This document shows, piece after piece, positions 35,360-44,499 of a stretch of 64,000 bases of DNA (positions within the stretch are counted from its first letter, which is position 1; every line of letters begins with the position of its first letter). Made by a program: the position numbers and the translations under genes. The notes under the pieces are model-generated. The model ran no database searches. It was not told the DNA's origin and saw nothing but the letters and a program-made list of their open reading frames with translations. The DNA is from Pandoraea apista (GTDB lineage: Bacteria > Pseudomonadota > Gammaproteobacteria > Burkholderiales > Burkholderiaceae), in assembly GCF_001465595.2 (NCBI RefSeq), contig NZ_CP013481.2, positions 5,429,968 to 5,493,967 of the forward strand, in the 5' to 3' direction.

Positions 35360-37372
35360 ATGCCCCCCAGCCTTTCCGGCGACGCGCCAACGCGCCCGGC
35401 CGCCTCTGCACCGTCCGATCCCCGCGCGCGCCGTCCGGGCATCGCACTGGTGAGCATCAGCCGGTTGCAAACCCTGTGCGAGACCGTCGCGCCGCGTTAC
35501 ACCGACCGTGCGCGCTTTTACTCCGTGCGCGAGGGCTACGGTGCTGCCGTTGCAGCGTTGCAGTCCTATGTGGAATCCGGGGCTGTCGACGTTGTGCTGG
35601 CGGCCGGATCGAACGGCGCCTATTTGCGCGAAAATCTGTCGGTGCCGGTCGTCACCGTTAAGGTCAACGGCTTCGACGTGCTGAGTGCCATTACGCGCGC
35701 GACCACAACGTGGCCGGATCAGCCGCTTGGCCTCGTGCTTCACGAGACGGTATCGCGCGAGCTGGACGATCTCGGTCAGTTACTGAAGATTCAGCTTCGG
35801 CAACGCGCTTACCGTTCCGTCGACGAGGTGAAGGCGGCCGTCGACACGCTGGCGGCGCAGGGATGCAAGGTCATCATCGGTCCCGGCATGGCGTGCGATC
35901 TGGCGCAGGAGGCTGGGCTCGAACACGTCTTCCTGTATTCGCTCGGTGCGGTGGAAGAAGCCTTCGAGCGATCGGTCGAACTGGCGCGCGTGAGCCGCGA
36001 GAAGGAGTCGAAGCGCATGCGTTTGAACACCATCGTGGCGCATATGCGCGATGGGGTCGCGGCCTTCGATGAAAACGGGCAACTGGAAGCGGTGAATCCC
36101 GCGATGTTTTCGCTGCTGGACATCGACGCCGAGCGCGTCGCAACGCCAGGCGCACGGCAATTCGAATTGACGCGAAAGCTCGGGCCGATGTTGCGCGAAT
36201 TGTCGGAGGGCGGTTTGGCCATCGAGGAGCGCCTTGCACATATCGACGCCCGCGCCTTCATCATGAGTTGCGTGCCGATCTACGAGCACGGCATGCGCTC
36301 GGGTGCGGTGGTCACGGTTCAGGACGCTCAGATGGCGCAGCGCATCGACCGGTCGTTGCGCACAACGCAGCGGCCCAGACATCTGGTCGCGAAACATGAG
36401 TTGGCCGAGTTGGTCGGCGATTCTCCGCAGATCGAGAAGGTGAGACGGCTGGCACGCGCCGGTGCCGCGCACGACGCAACGGTGCTGCTGAGCGGTGAGA
36501 GCGGGACAGGCAAGGAACTGGTTGCGCAGGGCATACACAATGCGAGTGCGCGGCGTGGCAATCCGTTCGTCGCCTTCAACTGTGCCGCCCTCCCCGAGGG
36601 GCTGATCGAGAGCGAATTGTTCGGCCACGACGAGGGGGCGTTTACCGGCGCGCGGCGCGGGGGCAAGGCAGGATTGTTCGAGATCGCGCACACCGGCACC
36701 ATTTTTCTCGACGAGATCGGCGAGATGCCCGCCGCATTGCAGAGCCGGTTGCTGCGGGTGTTGCAGGAGCGCGAGGTGATGCGGCTGGGATCGGGGCGTC
36801 CGGTGCCGATCGATGTTCGCGTAATCGCGGCGACGCATCGCGATCTCAACGCGCTGGTCGCAGAAGGGCGCTTTCGCGCGGATCTGTATTTCCGGTTGAA
36901 CCTGTTGCAGGTGACACTGCCAGCGTTGCGCGAGCGCCGCGAGGATATTCGCCGGCTCGCACAAACACTGCTGTCGAGAAACGCCGCGCAGTACGGGCTG
37001 GATGCTCGTGCGTCGAAGCCGATTCTCAAAGTCCTCTCACCGCTGTTCGATCACTACGACTGGCCCGGCAATGTGCGTGAGCTGGAGAATCTGCTGGCGC
37101 GTGCCGCGATTTATCTGGATAGCGACGTCGCGCGCCATGCGCAGACCCTGCATGAGGTGTTTCCGGAGTTGTTGCGGGTCTCAGCGCGTAAGCCACAGCC
37201 TGCGCAGCCTCCTGTCGACGAGAGCGCATCTGCCGCCCCCGTTACCCCAGCGGCAGCGCTCGCCGCGCTGCAAGCCGCTGGCGGCAATCGTGCCGCCGCC
37301 AGCCGGGCGCTAGGTATCAGCCGGACAACGTTCTGGCGACTGATGAAGTCCGTCGACCCATCTCGGAAGTGA
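35360..37372 (+). CDS. PrpR-type sigma-54-dependent activator
   Basis: A 670-residue enhancer-binding protein. Residues 25-205 form the PrpR N-terminal sensor domain (RARFYSVREGYGAAV, VVLAAGSNGAYLREN, GCKVIIGPGMACDLA), 215-330 a PAS-like domain, and 348-585 the AAA+ domain with Walker A GESGTGKE (379-386), the sigma-54-contacting GAFTGA (426-431) and Walker B TIFLDE (447-452). The C-terminus is a Fis-type helix-turn-helix (GNRAAASRALGISRTTFWRLM). The start at 35360 follows CGGAGA. It diverges from the lyase gene, whose promoter is sigma-54-type, so it almost surely activates it, probably on binding a small carboxylic acid or acyl compound. Confidence 0.95.
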   Translation: MPPSLSGDAPTRPAASAPSDPRARRPGIALVSISRLQTLCETVAPRYTDRARFYSVREGYGAAVAALQSYVESGAVDVVLAAGSNGAYLRENLSVPVVTVKVNGFDVLSAITRATTTWPDQPLGLVLHETVSRELDDLGQLLKIQLRQRAYRSVDEVKAAVDTLAAQGCKVIIGPGMACDLAQEAGLEHVFLYSLGAVEEAFERSVELARVSREKESKRMRLNTIVAHMRDGVAAFDENGQLEAVNPAMFSLLDIDAERVATPGARQFELTRKLGPMLRELSEGGLAIEERLAHIDARAFIMSCVPIYEHGMRSGAVVTVQDAQMAQRIDRSLRTTQRPRHLVAKHELAELVGDSPQIEKVRRLARAGAAHDATVLLSGESGTGKELVAQGIHNASARRGNPFVAFNCAALPEGLIESELFGHDEGAFTGARRGGKAGLFEIAHTGTIFLDEIGEMPAALQSRLLRVLQEREVMRLGSGRPVPIDVRVIAATHRDLNALVAEGRFRADLYFRLNLLQVTLPALRERREDIRRLAQTLLSRNAAQYGLDARASKPILKVLSPLFDHYDWPGNVRELENLLARAAIYLDSDVARHAQTLHEVFPELLRVSARKPQPAQPPVDESASAAPVTPAAALAALQAAGGNRAAASRALGISRTTFWRLMKSVDPSRK

Positions 37373-37387
37373 GTGCCGCGACGGCAC
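37373..37387. terminator. Short hairpin between convergent genes
   Basis: GTGCCG (37373-37378) and CGGCAC (37382-37387) could form a short stem between the activator and gdhA, which converge 32 bp apart. The loop is only three bases and no good T-run follows on either strand, so function as a terminator is doubtful. Confidence 0.3.
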
Positions 37388-37404
37388 ACACAAAAATCCG
37401 AAGA

Positions 37405-38748
37405 CTAGATCACGCCTTGGGCGAGCATGGCATCGGCAACCTTCACGAAACCGGCAACGTTCGCGCCGTTCACGTAGCTGACCGAGCCGTCGGCGCGACG
37501 GCCGTGTTGCAGGCAGACCTCGTGGATACTGCGCATGATGTCGTGCAGCCGCGCATCGACTTCTTCACGCGGCCACGAAATGCGCATGGCGTTCTGGCTC
37601 ATCTCCAGCCCGGAGGTGGCCACGCCGCCCGCGTTGCTCGCCTTGCCCGGCGCGTACAAAATGCCGTGGCTTTCGAAGCGTTTGGCGGCCTCGTTGGTCG
37701 ACGGCATGTTGGCCCCTTCCGCCACGCAAATCACGCCATTCCTGATGAGCGTTGCGGCATCGTCGGCATCCAGTTCGTTCTGCGTGGCGCAAGGCAACGC
37801 CACGTCCACGGGGACGTGCCAGGGTCGCTGGCCGGGCAGGAATTCAAGTCCGGCGCGTTTTGCGTAATCGCTGACGCGACCGTAGTGATGGTTCTTCACA
37901 TCCATCAGCTCGGCGAGCTTTTCGGTGGTGAAGCCCGCGTCATCGACAACCGTACCGCTGGAGTCGGAGACGGTAACGACCTTGGCGCCAAGTGCCATCG
38001 CTTTCTCCACTGCGTACTGCGCCACGTTGCCCGAGCCCGACACGCTTACCCGCAATCCGTCGAAACTGCGGCCGGTCTGCTTGAGCATTTCCTCGGCGAA
38101 GTACACCGTGCCGTAACCGGTGGCCTCCGGACGAATCAACGAGCCGCCGAACGACAGGCCCTTGCCCGTGAACACGCAGTCGGCGCGGTTCGAGAGCTTC
38201 TTCATCATGCCGGCCATGAAGCCGACTTCGCGGCCTCCCACGCCAATATCACCCGCAGGCACATCCGTGTCGCTGCCGACATGGCGGAACAGTTCGCTCA
38301 CGAACGCCTGACAGAACCGCATGACTTCGCCTGGGCTCTTGCCCTTCGGGTCGAAGTCTGAGCCGCCTTTGCCGCCGCCCATGGGCAACGTCGTCAGCGC
38401 GTTCTTGAACGTCTGCTCGAACGCGAGGAATTTCAGAATCGAAAGGTTGACCGACGGGTGGAAGCGCAAGCCCCCTTTGTACGGGCCAATGGCAGAACTG
38501 TGCTGAATGCGGTAGCCGCGGTTGACCTGAACGTCACCGTGATCGTTGACCCACGACACACGGAACATAACGATGCGCTCGGGTTCGACCAGACGGTCGA
38601 GCAAACCATGCTCGGCGTATTTCTGATGCTGCGATATGAACGGCCACAGGCTTTCCATCACCTCCGTGACCGCTTGCAGGAATTCCGGTTGGCCGGGGTT
38701 GCGCTCGGCGGTGGAGCGCAGAAAATCGTCAAGTGATTGATATTTCAT
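37405..38748 (-). CDS. gdhA: NADP-specific glutamate dehydrogenase
   Basis: A 447-residue enzyme that interconverts 2-oxoglutarate plus ammonium and glutamate. The catalytic-Lys region is LPMGGGKGGSDFDPKGKS, with upstream NRGYRIQHSSAIGPYKGGLRFHPSV (about 76-100). The dinucleotide fold begins at VSVSGSGNVAQYAVEK. Length and these motifs match the hexameric NADP-dependent biosynthetic class (E. coli GdhA is 447 residues). It is a single-gene unit convergent with the sigma-54 activator and divergent from an MHS carrier. Confidence 0.95.
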   Translation of the reverse strand: MKYQSLDDFLRSTAERNPGQPEFLQAVTEVMESLWPFISQHQKYAEHGLLDRLVEPERIVMFRVSWVNDHGDVQVNRGYRIQHSSAIGPYKGGLRFHPSVNLSILKFLAFEQTFKNALTTLPMGGGKGGSDFDPKGKSPGEVMRFCQAFVSELFRHVGSDTDVPAGDIGVGGREVGFMAGMMKKLSNRADCVFTGKGLSFGGSLIRPEATGYGTVYFAEEMLKQTGRSFDGLRVSVSGSGNVAQYAVEKAMALGAKVVTVSDSSGTVVDDAGFTTEKLAELMDVKNHHYGRVSDYAKRAGLEFLPGQRPWHVPVDVALPCATQNELDADDAATLIRNGVICVAEGANMPSTNEAAKRFESHGILYAPGKASNAGGVATSGLEMSQNAMRISWPREEVDARLHDIMRSIHEVCLQHGRRADGSVSYVNGANVAGFVKVADAMLAQGVI

Positions 38749-39159
38749 CTCGGATGCCCATCAATGGTGCTTATTCTTGTGAAGAGCCTGCATTTTGCAC
38801 CATTTAGGATCACGAGCTAATCAAAAAAGAAATGTGGATGGACGCGGCCGGCATTCCCTTGCCAATCACATCGCGCGCAACGCCCTCTCTCGCTATGTCG
38901 TGAGCCCTTCCTTCGGCTTTGGGTTCTTCGAGACGTTCGCCGACCGTCGGCACATGTCTCGGCGCCGGACAGTATTCACGCTCGTCCGGCCAAAAGGCCC
39001 CCTTGTCAGCCGGCTTCAAAATAATTTCAATTGGAAAGAAATTTCATCGAAATTCACCCGAAAATTTCACATAGGTGAAATCTCTAATATCGACACCGAA
39101 TTCGGCTGCTCAGAATGCAGGCTCAGGTCACTGTGACGTCTCGCTCTGGAAGGTCGTAT
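38749..39159. promoter_or_regulatory. Divergent promoter region of gdhA and MHS carrier
   Basis: This 411-bp gap holds no convincing gene. It is unusually AT-rich, especially 39015-39105, where several AAATTTC/GAAATTT-like runs occur. Close to gdhA there is an inverted repeat, AATGGTGC (38763-38770) and GCACCATT (38797-38804), separated by 26 bp. Its GCACCA half-sites recall nitrogen-regulator sites, but the spacing and orientation do not fit the NtrC consensus. Confidence 0.5.
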
Positions 39160-40455
39160 ATGGACACCACCAAAACCGGCAGTTTTCCGGCACCGAAGGC
39201 CCGCAAGGGCAGCCGGACCCGCGACGTGATCGCGGCGAACTTCGGCACGTTTTTTGAGTGGTTCGATCTTCTGGTGTACGCGATGTTCGCGATCACCATC
39301 TCCAAGCTGTTCTTCCCGCAGGGCGATCCGCAGTCGGCATTGCTGTTCAGCCTGATGACCTTCGCGAGTTCGTTCCTGATCCGGCCGGTCGGTGCGGTGG
39401 TGCTGGGCATCATGGCCGACAAGGTGGGACGCCGCGCCACGCTGAGCTTCGCGGCAATGCTGATGCTCGCCGGCACGGTCTTGATCGCCGTGTCGCCAAC
39501 CTACGATTCGATTGGTGTCTGGGCGCCGGTGATCCTCGTCACGGGCCGCCTGCTGCAGGGCTTCTCGGTAGGTGGGGAGTTCGGCACGGCGAACTCGTAC
39601 CTGACGGAGCAGAGCGCGTCGCGAAAGGCTTTTTTTGCGAGCTTGCAGTTCTCGGCGTCGGGCCTCGCGGTGCTCGCCGCGTCGCTGTTCGCATACTTCT
39701 GCAACCATTCGCTCACGCAAGACCAGATCAACGCATGGGGCTGGCGTCTGCCGTTCCTGTTCGGTTGTCTGATCGGCCCGGTCGGACTGTACATTCGGTC
39801 GAAGATCGATGAAACCGCCGACTTCGAGAAGGTCAAACATGCGGGGGCTACGGTGCAGAACCCGCTCGCGGAGACGTTCAAGTCACACAAGCGCTTCGTG
39901 CTGATCGGCGCGGTGGTTGCGGCCGCAGGCGTGGTCGCCAGCTTCCTGAACCTCTACATGCCGACGTTCGCGATCAATAACCTGGGCCTGACCAAGGACG
40001 ACGCGTTCATCGCCTCAATCTGCAGCGGGGTCGTATGCACGCTGGTGCCAATGCTTGGCGGCATTACGGCTGACCGTCTCGGCACCGTCAAGGTCATGCG
40101 CACGGCCCTGATCGTCGGCGTGATTCTGGTCTTCCCGCTATTCCAGATGCTGACACGCTCGCCTTCGCTGCTGACGCTTGCCGTCTTCCAGTGCACGCTG
40201 TCGTTCGTGTTCTACAGCTTCTATTACTCGCCGATCGGATCGCTGCTCTCCCAGTTGTTCCCGACGTCCTGCCGCACAACGGGCGTGTCGATCGCCTATG
40301 TCATCGCGCAAACGTTCTTTGGCGGCATCACGCCGTTGGTGGTCGGCTTCATGGTCAAGACCACGGGTAGCGTAATGGCCCCGGCGTATTACATCGTGAT
40401 CATTGCCGTGTTTGCCCTGATCGCGCTGCATGCGAGCCGCAAGCACGTGAAGTAA
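39160..40455 (+). CDS. MFS carrier of the MHS family
   Basis: A 431-residue 12-helix symporter of the metabolite:H+ symporter group. Landmarks are ANFGTFFEWFDLLVYAMFAITISKLFFP, FLIRPVGAVVLGIMADKVGRRATL (motif A) and GRLLQGFSVGGEFGTANSYLTE. The start at 39160 (MDTTKTGS) is preferred over an in-frame ATG 45 bp upstream because GGAAGG precedes it. The substrate is probably an organic acid; an aromatic or citrate-like acid is possible. A strong terminator follows, so the gene is monocistronic. Confidence 0.9.
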   Translation: MDTTKTGSFPAPKARKGSRTRDVIAANFGTFFEWFDLLVYAMFAITISKLFFPQGDPQSALLFSLMTFASSFLIRPVGAVVLGIMADKVGRRATLSFAAMLMLAGTVLIAVSPTYDSIGVWAPVILVTGRLLQGFSVGGEFGTANSYLTEQSASRKAFFASLQFSASGLAVLAASLFAYFCNHSLTQDQINAWGWRLPFLFGCLIGPVGLYIRSKIDETADFEKVKHAGATVQNPLAETFKSHKRFVLIGAVVAAAGVVASFLNLYMPTFAINNLGLTKDDAFIASICSGVVCTLVPMLGGITADRLGTVKVMRTALIVGVILVFPLFQMLTRSPSLLTLAVFQCTLSFVFYSFYYSPIGSLLSQLFPTSCRTTGVSIAYVIAQTFFGGITPLVVGFMVKTTGSVMAPAYYIVIIAVFALIALHASRKHVK

Positions 40456-40507
40456 CGGCTTGGCGCCAGACGTCAGGCGCCATTTAGCGCCGCTGATAAG
40501 GAGTCAC

Positions 40508-40548
40508 GCCCGGCAGCCCCAGGAGGGTCTGCCGGGCTTTTCAATTTT
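40508..40548 (+). terminator. Intrinsic terminator of the MHS carrier gene
   Basis: GCCCGGCAG (40508-40516) pairs perfectly with CTGCCGGGC (40529-40537) and is followed by TTTTCAATTTT. Confidence 0.92.
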
Positions 40549-40674
40549 GGCACCGGCGGCATGGCGCCCTTCGTATGCAGTTTTTGCAATGCCTCCCCTT
40601 ATTGATGTCATTGCCTGCACGGCGCGCCTGCACCAAGATGATTTCACGCGCCCGCGTCCCCTCTGGAGTTCACG

Positions 40675-41586
40675 ATGAACATTCGACAACTCGAAGCCTT
40701 CCGCGCCACGGTAACGGCCGGCACCGTCAATGGGGCGGCGGAAATGCTTGGGACCTCGCAGTCCACCGTCAGCCGCCTGATCGGACACCTCGAACGCTCG
40801 CTGGCGCTGACATTGTTCGATCGCGCCAACGGCCGGCTGGTGCCGACTCCGGAAGGGCATTTGATCTTCGAGCAGGCCGAGCATGCGTACCGGTCCTACG
40901 CCCGTATTCAGGAGCTTGCGGCAGACGTGCGGCAAAACCGAGTGGGACAGATCGCCATCTCGTGCATGCCGGCGCTGGGCCTTGGCTTTCTGCCGGGCGT
41001 CATCAAGGCGTTCTGCGAAAAGTATCCCGGCGTGAGCGTCTCGCTGGAGATCCAGTCGTCGGCACGCGTGGAAGACTGGATCGCCGCGCAGCAAACCGAT
41101 TTTGGCCTGGCCGAGCTACCGTTCTCACGGGCGGATGTCGCCGTCGACGAGTTTTGCCGCGTGCCTTACTACGCGATCGTGCCGCCGGGGCACCCGCTGG
41201 CGGCACGGCGTGAGTTGCAGCCGCTCGATTTCGACGGCATGCCGTTCATCTCGATGACCAGCGTCTGCCAGGTGCGCCATCACGTGGATCAGTTTTTCGA
41301 CGCACACGGCGTGCGCCGCGTGACGCATCTGGAAACGTCTTACCTGCAAGCCGTCTGCGAGTTTGTGCATCTCGGCATGGGCGTTGCGCTGGCCGATCCG
41401 TTCACGGTGCATGCCAACTTCGGTCGCGTCGAAGCGCGGATGATGTCGCCCTCGCTCGACTTTGGCGTGGGCCTGCTATATCCGCGGCATCGACCGCTCT
41501 CGAAGGTGTGCCGCACCTTCATCACGTTCCTGCGCGAGTACCGCGACCGCTGTTTTGCCGAGGTCGCGGCGCGCTGCAACGACTAA
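40675..41586 (+). CDS. LysR-type regulator upstream of FMN monooxygenase
   Basis: A 303-residue LysR regulator. The helix-turn-helix lies at about 3-60 (IRQLEAFRATVTAGTVNGAAEMLGTSQSTVSRLIGHLE region), followed by the co-inducer domain (RVGQIAISCMPALGLGFLPGVIKAF). It precedes the LLM monooxygenase gene by 68 bp in the same direction, an uncommon arrangement for LysR but consistent with control of that pair. The effector is unknown; monooxygenases of this type often respond to sulfur limitation or to their substrate. Confidence 0.9.
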   Translation: MNIRQLEAFRATVTAGTVNGAAEMLGTSQSTVSRLIGHLERSLALTLFDRANGRLVPTPEGHLIFEQAEHAYRSYARIQELAADVRQNRVGQIAISCMPALGLGFLPGVIKAFCEKYPGVSVSLEIQSSARVEDWIAAQQTDFGLAELPFSRADVAVDEFCRVPYYAIVPPGHPLAARRELQPLDFDGMPFISMTSVCQVRHHVDQFFDAHGVRRVTHLETSYLQAVCEFVHLGMGVALADPFTVHANFGRVEARMMSPSLDFGVGLLYPRHRPLSKVCRTFITFLREYRDRCFAEVAARCND

Positions 41587-41654
41587 CGGCGCCCTCCGGG
41601 CCTTTTTCTTCTTCCCGCCCCTCGACCCCCTAATCACCCGCGAAGAAACCCACC

Positions 41655-42983
41655 ATGACGACTGATCGCAAAATGAAACTCGGCCTGTCGATGCGCTACC
41701 TCGGCTATCACGTCGCCGCGTGGCGCCACCCCGAGGTACCGGCGGACGGTGCGCTCGACTACCGATACTTCCTGGCAAATGCGCAGAAGGCAGAGGCGGC
41801 CAAGTTCGACATGATCTTCTTCGCCGACGGGCTCGGCATCCGTGCGCAGGACAATCCGCGCGGCGCGCTGGCCCGCGACATGCGCAACGCCGAGCTGGAG
41901 CCGCTGACGTTGCTGGCCGCGATTGCTGCAAATACCTCGCATATCGGGCTGGTCGCTACGGCGTCGACGACTTACAACGAGCCATTTCACGTTGCACGAA
42001 AATTCGCCTCGATCGATCACATCAGCGGCGGACGTGCCGGCTGGAACGTCGTGACGTCGTGGTCTAACGAAGAAGCCCGGAATTTCGGCCGCGACGAGCA
42101 CCTGGGCTATGAAGAGCGCTACGAACGCGCCGATGAGTTTGTCGAGGTCGTGAAATCGCTCTGGCAAAGCTGGGAAGACGACGCCTTCGTGCGCGACAAG
42201 GCCAGCGGGGTGTTCTACGACGAACGCAAGCTGCATGTGCCTAACCACGCGGGCAAGCACTTTCAGGTACGCGGCCCGCTGAACTCGGCGCGCACGCCGC
42301 AAGGGCGGCCGCTGATCGTGCAGGCGGGGGCCTCGGAGGCAGGGCGGGCGCTGGCGGCGCGCGAGGCCGATCTCGTCTACAGCAACTCGCACAACCTCGC
42401 GCACGCCCAGGCGTATTACCGCGACTTGAAGGCCCGGCTCGCGGCACACGGACGTGCGCCGGACGATTTGCTGATCATGCCGGGGCTCACTCCCTTTGTG
42501 GGTCGCACGCGTCAGGAGGCGCAGGACAAATTCGACCAGTTGCAGGAATTGATCGACCCGATCAGCGGCCTGGCGAGCCTGTACGACGCGCTGGGCGACC
42601 TGTCCGGCTATCCGGTCGATGGGCCGGTGCCGCAGATCGAGGCGGGCGGCAGCATTCGTAGCATCGCCGAGAATCTGCTGGCCATGGCGCGCAGCGAGAA
42701 TCTCACGATCCGCCAGCTATACCAGCGTGTGGCGGCGACCTACACCGTGCGCATGGTGATCGGCACGCCGGCCGACATTGCCGACCAGATGGAGGCGTGG
42801 TTCCGGAACGAAGCCGCCGACGGATTCAACATCTGCCCGGCGACACTGCCGCATGGCATTGACGACATGGTCGAACTGGTTGTGCCCGAATTGCGCCGCC
42901 GAGGGCTGTTCCGCACCGAATACGACGGCACGACGCTGCGCGCAAACCTTGGTCTCAAGCCGTTGACGTTCCGGCAGGACTGA
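41655..42983 (+). CDS. LLM-class FMN-dependent monooxygenase (NtaA/SnaA/DszA-type)
   Basis: A 442-residue TIM-barrel monooxygenase of the nitrilotriacetate/dibenzothiophene-sulfone group. Landmarks are FDMIFFADGLGIR (about 51-63), TSHIGLVATASTTYNEPFHVARKFASIDHISGGRAGWNVVTSW (97-138) and GRPLIVQAGASEAGRALAAREADLVYS. Enzymes of this family use FMNH2 and O2 to cleave C-S, C-N or similar bonds. The FMNH2 is supplied by a separate reductase, and such a gene follows at 43062. The substrate is unknown. A preceding LysR gene is the probable regulator. Confidence 0.92.
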   Translation: MTTDRKMKLGLSMRYLGYHVAAWRHPEVPADGALDYRYFLANAQKAEAAKFDMIFFADGLGIRAQDNPRGALARDMRNAELEPLTLLAAIAANTSHIGLVATASTTYNEPFHVARKFASIDHISGGRAGWNVVTSWSNEEARNFGRDEHLGYEERYERADEFVEVVKSLWQSWEDDAFVRDKASGVFYDERKLHVPNHAGKHFQVRGPLNSARTPQGRPLIVQAGASEAGRALAAREADLVYSNSHNLAHAQAYYRDLKARLAAHGRAPDDLLIMPGLTPFVGRTRQEAQDKFDQLQELIDPISGLASLYDALGDLSGYPVDGPVPQIEAGGSIRSIAENLLAMARSENLTIRQLYQRVAATYTVRMVIGTPADIADQMEAWFRNEAADGFNICPATLPHGIDDMVELVVPELRRRGLFRTEYDGTTLRANLGLKPLTFRQD

Positions 42984-43061
42984 GCGCCAGGACAGCGCCG
43001 CAAAACCTCACCGGGGCGGTTGCGGCAAGCCGCCAATCCACGACACAGGCAGTCCGACATC

Positions 43062-43562
43062 ATGATATCCACCGTGCAGGTTCCCGATTTTCAGCAGGCG
43101 ATGGCAACGTTCCCCGGCGGCATCACCGCCGTCACAACACGCAGCGTCGACGGCCCTATCGGCATGATCGCCACCGCCGTATGCAGCGTCTCGGCCGAGC
43201 CACCGTCGATTCTTGTCTGTGTGCACAAGAGCGCGTCGGTGCACGATGCCATTCTCGACGCCGGTTGCTTCGCCGTGAATCTTCTATCTACCGGCCACCG
43301 CGAACTGGTCGCCCGCTTTGCACAGCAGCAGGGCGCGGAGCGTTTCGAGCCACATCTGTGGGCACCGCTCAAAACTGGCGCGCCGACCCTCGCCGGGGCC
43401 GCACTCACGCTCGATTGCACGTTGCTCGACACGCACGACGGCTACTCCCACACGATCATCGTAGGCGCCGTGGCTGCCACGAAGATCAATCGCAGCGCCG
43501 ATACCGGCTGCCTGCTCTGGCACGGCCGCACTTTCGCACGCAGCAGCCCGCTGACAGCATGA
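43062..43562 (+). CDS. Flavin reductase (FMN-binding split barrel)
   Basis: A 166-residue reductase of the flavin reductase-like family: AMATFPGGITAVTTRSVDGPIGMIATAVCSVSAEPPSILVCVHKSASVHDAI at the start, then HTIIVGAVAATKIN and a C-terminal LLWHGRTFAR. It should reduce FMN with NAD(P)H and hand it to the LLM monooxygenase encoded 78 bp upstream in the same orientation. The start at 43062 is chosen on family length; the ribosome-binding site is weak (AGGCAG). Confidence 0.9.
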   Translation: MISTVQVPDFQQAMATFPGGITAVTTRSVDGPIGMIATAVCSVSAEPPSILVCVHKSASVHDAILDAGCFAVNLLSTGHRELVARFAQQQGAERFEPHLWAPLKTGAPTLAGAALTLDCTLLDTHDGYSHTIIVGAVAATKINRSADTGCLLWHGRTFARSSPLTA

Positions 43563-43649
43563 AGGCGTGACGATATCGCGTTCCAGGCCGTTGCCAACCT
43601 GTGGCGATGACGTCAAAAGCGGGCCTTTCCGAATTGACGCTATATCGAA

Positions 43650-43674
43650 ATCACTCTAAGCTTTTTGAAGTGAT
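43650..43674. promoter_or_regulatory. Inverted repeat upstream of XRE-cupin regulator
   Basis: ATCACT (43650-43655) and AGTGAT (43669-43674) with a 13-bp spacer lie in an AT-rich stretch about 70-90 bp before the regulator start. It could be an autoregulatory operator, but the half-sites are short. Confidence 0.35.
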
Positions 43675-43740
43675 ATTGAAATTCGTCGAGCGTACGTTTC
43701 ATGCGCCCCCGCCCCGTTGCGTCCCCGATTCCTTTTCGCC

Positions 43741-44439
43741 ATGTCATCGAAGCCGAAAGCCGTCAGTCCCCAACCCTTGAGCGCACGCTCAGCGCAGACC
43801 CCCGACGCTGCCGGGCGTCTGGCAGAAGATTCGCCCGACGATCCTGCGGTACAGGCCAGCGACAAGGAGCTCGGCATGCGCCTGCGCGCCATGCGCACCG
43901 AGCGCAAGTTCACGCTGAAGGATCTGGCCGCGCGCACCAACATGTCGATCGGCATGCTAAGCCAGATCGAGCGCGGCGTGAGTTCGCCGTCGATGCGCTC
44001 GCTGCGTCAGTTGTGCCATGCGCTGGGCGTGGACGGGGCTGCGTTGTTCACGTCGGCCCCGGCACAGGCAGAAGATGCGCCGAGCACGACCGAGCCCAGT
44101 GAGTTCGTGGTGTGGGCAAACCAGCGCAAGCCCCTGCGGTTAGCGGGTTCGGGGGTGACCAAATCGCGCATCACGCCGTCGAACTGTGCGTCGCTCGAGG
44201 CATTCATGATGGAGCTTGAGCCGGGCGCAGCCTCCGACTCGAATCTATTGGTACAAGCCGGCGACAAGGTGGGATACGTGCTTGCCGGGAAATTGCGCGT
44301 GTTCATCGACGACACCACGTTAGTGCTCGGTCCCGGCGACACCTACGGCTTCACGGGCAACCGGCCATATCGCTGGGAAAACGCGTGGGACGAGCCCACG
44401 GTGTTCATGGTCGTGAACAGTAACCACTTCTACGTGTGA
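43741..44439 (+). CDS. XRE-family regulator with C-terminal cupin
   Basis: A 232-residue regulator. The helix-turn-helix lies at about 46-100 (GMRLRAMRTERKFTLKDLAARTNMSIGMLSQIERGVSSPSMRSLRQLCHALGV region), and a cupin effector domain follows at about 145-230 (AGDKVGYVLAGKLRVFIDD, LGPGDTYGFTGNRPYRWEN). This PuuR/SutR-like architecture often controls amino-acid or polyamine catabolism. The start at 43741 gives the natural N-terminus. The DadA-like oxidase follows 60 bp later, so that gene and the downstream cupin are the likely targets. Confidence 0.92.
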   Translation: MSSKPKAVSPQPLSARSAQTPDAAGRLAEDSPDDPAVQASDKELGMRLRAMRTERKFTLKDLAARTNMSIGMLSQIERGVSSPSMRSLRQLCHALGVDGAALFTSAPAQAEDAPSTTEPSEFVVWANQRKPLRLAGSGVTKSRITPSNCASLEAFMMELEPGAASDSNLLVQAGDKVGYVLAGKLRVFIDDTTLVLGPGDTYGFTGNRPYRWENAWDEPTVFMVVNSNHFYV

Positions 44440-44499
44440 ACGTGGCGACTGCTGCGCAAATCTCTTCGCTTACTGTTTCCTATTGTCGATGGGTGATTT

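Noticed and set aside
34223..37372. Ordinary propionate (prp) operon
   Set aside because: The activator and a prpB-like lyase are present but prpC and prpD-type genes are not adjacent, so the propionate assignment was not made.
38763..38804. Canonical NtrC binding site at gdhA
   Set aside because: Half-sites are in the opposite order and 26 bp apart, unlike the compact NtrC consensus; kept only as an inverted repeat.
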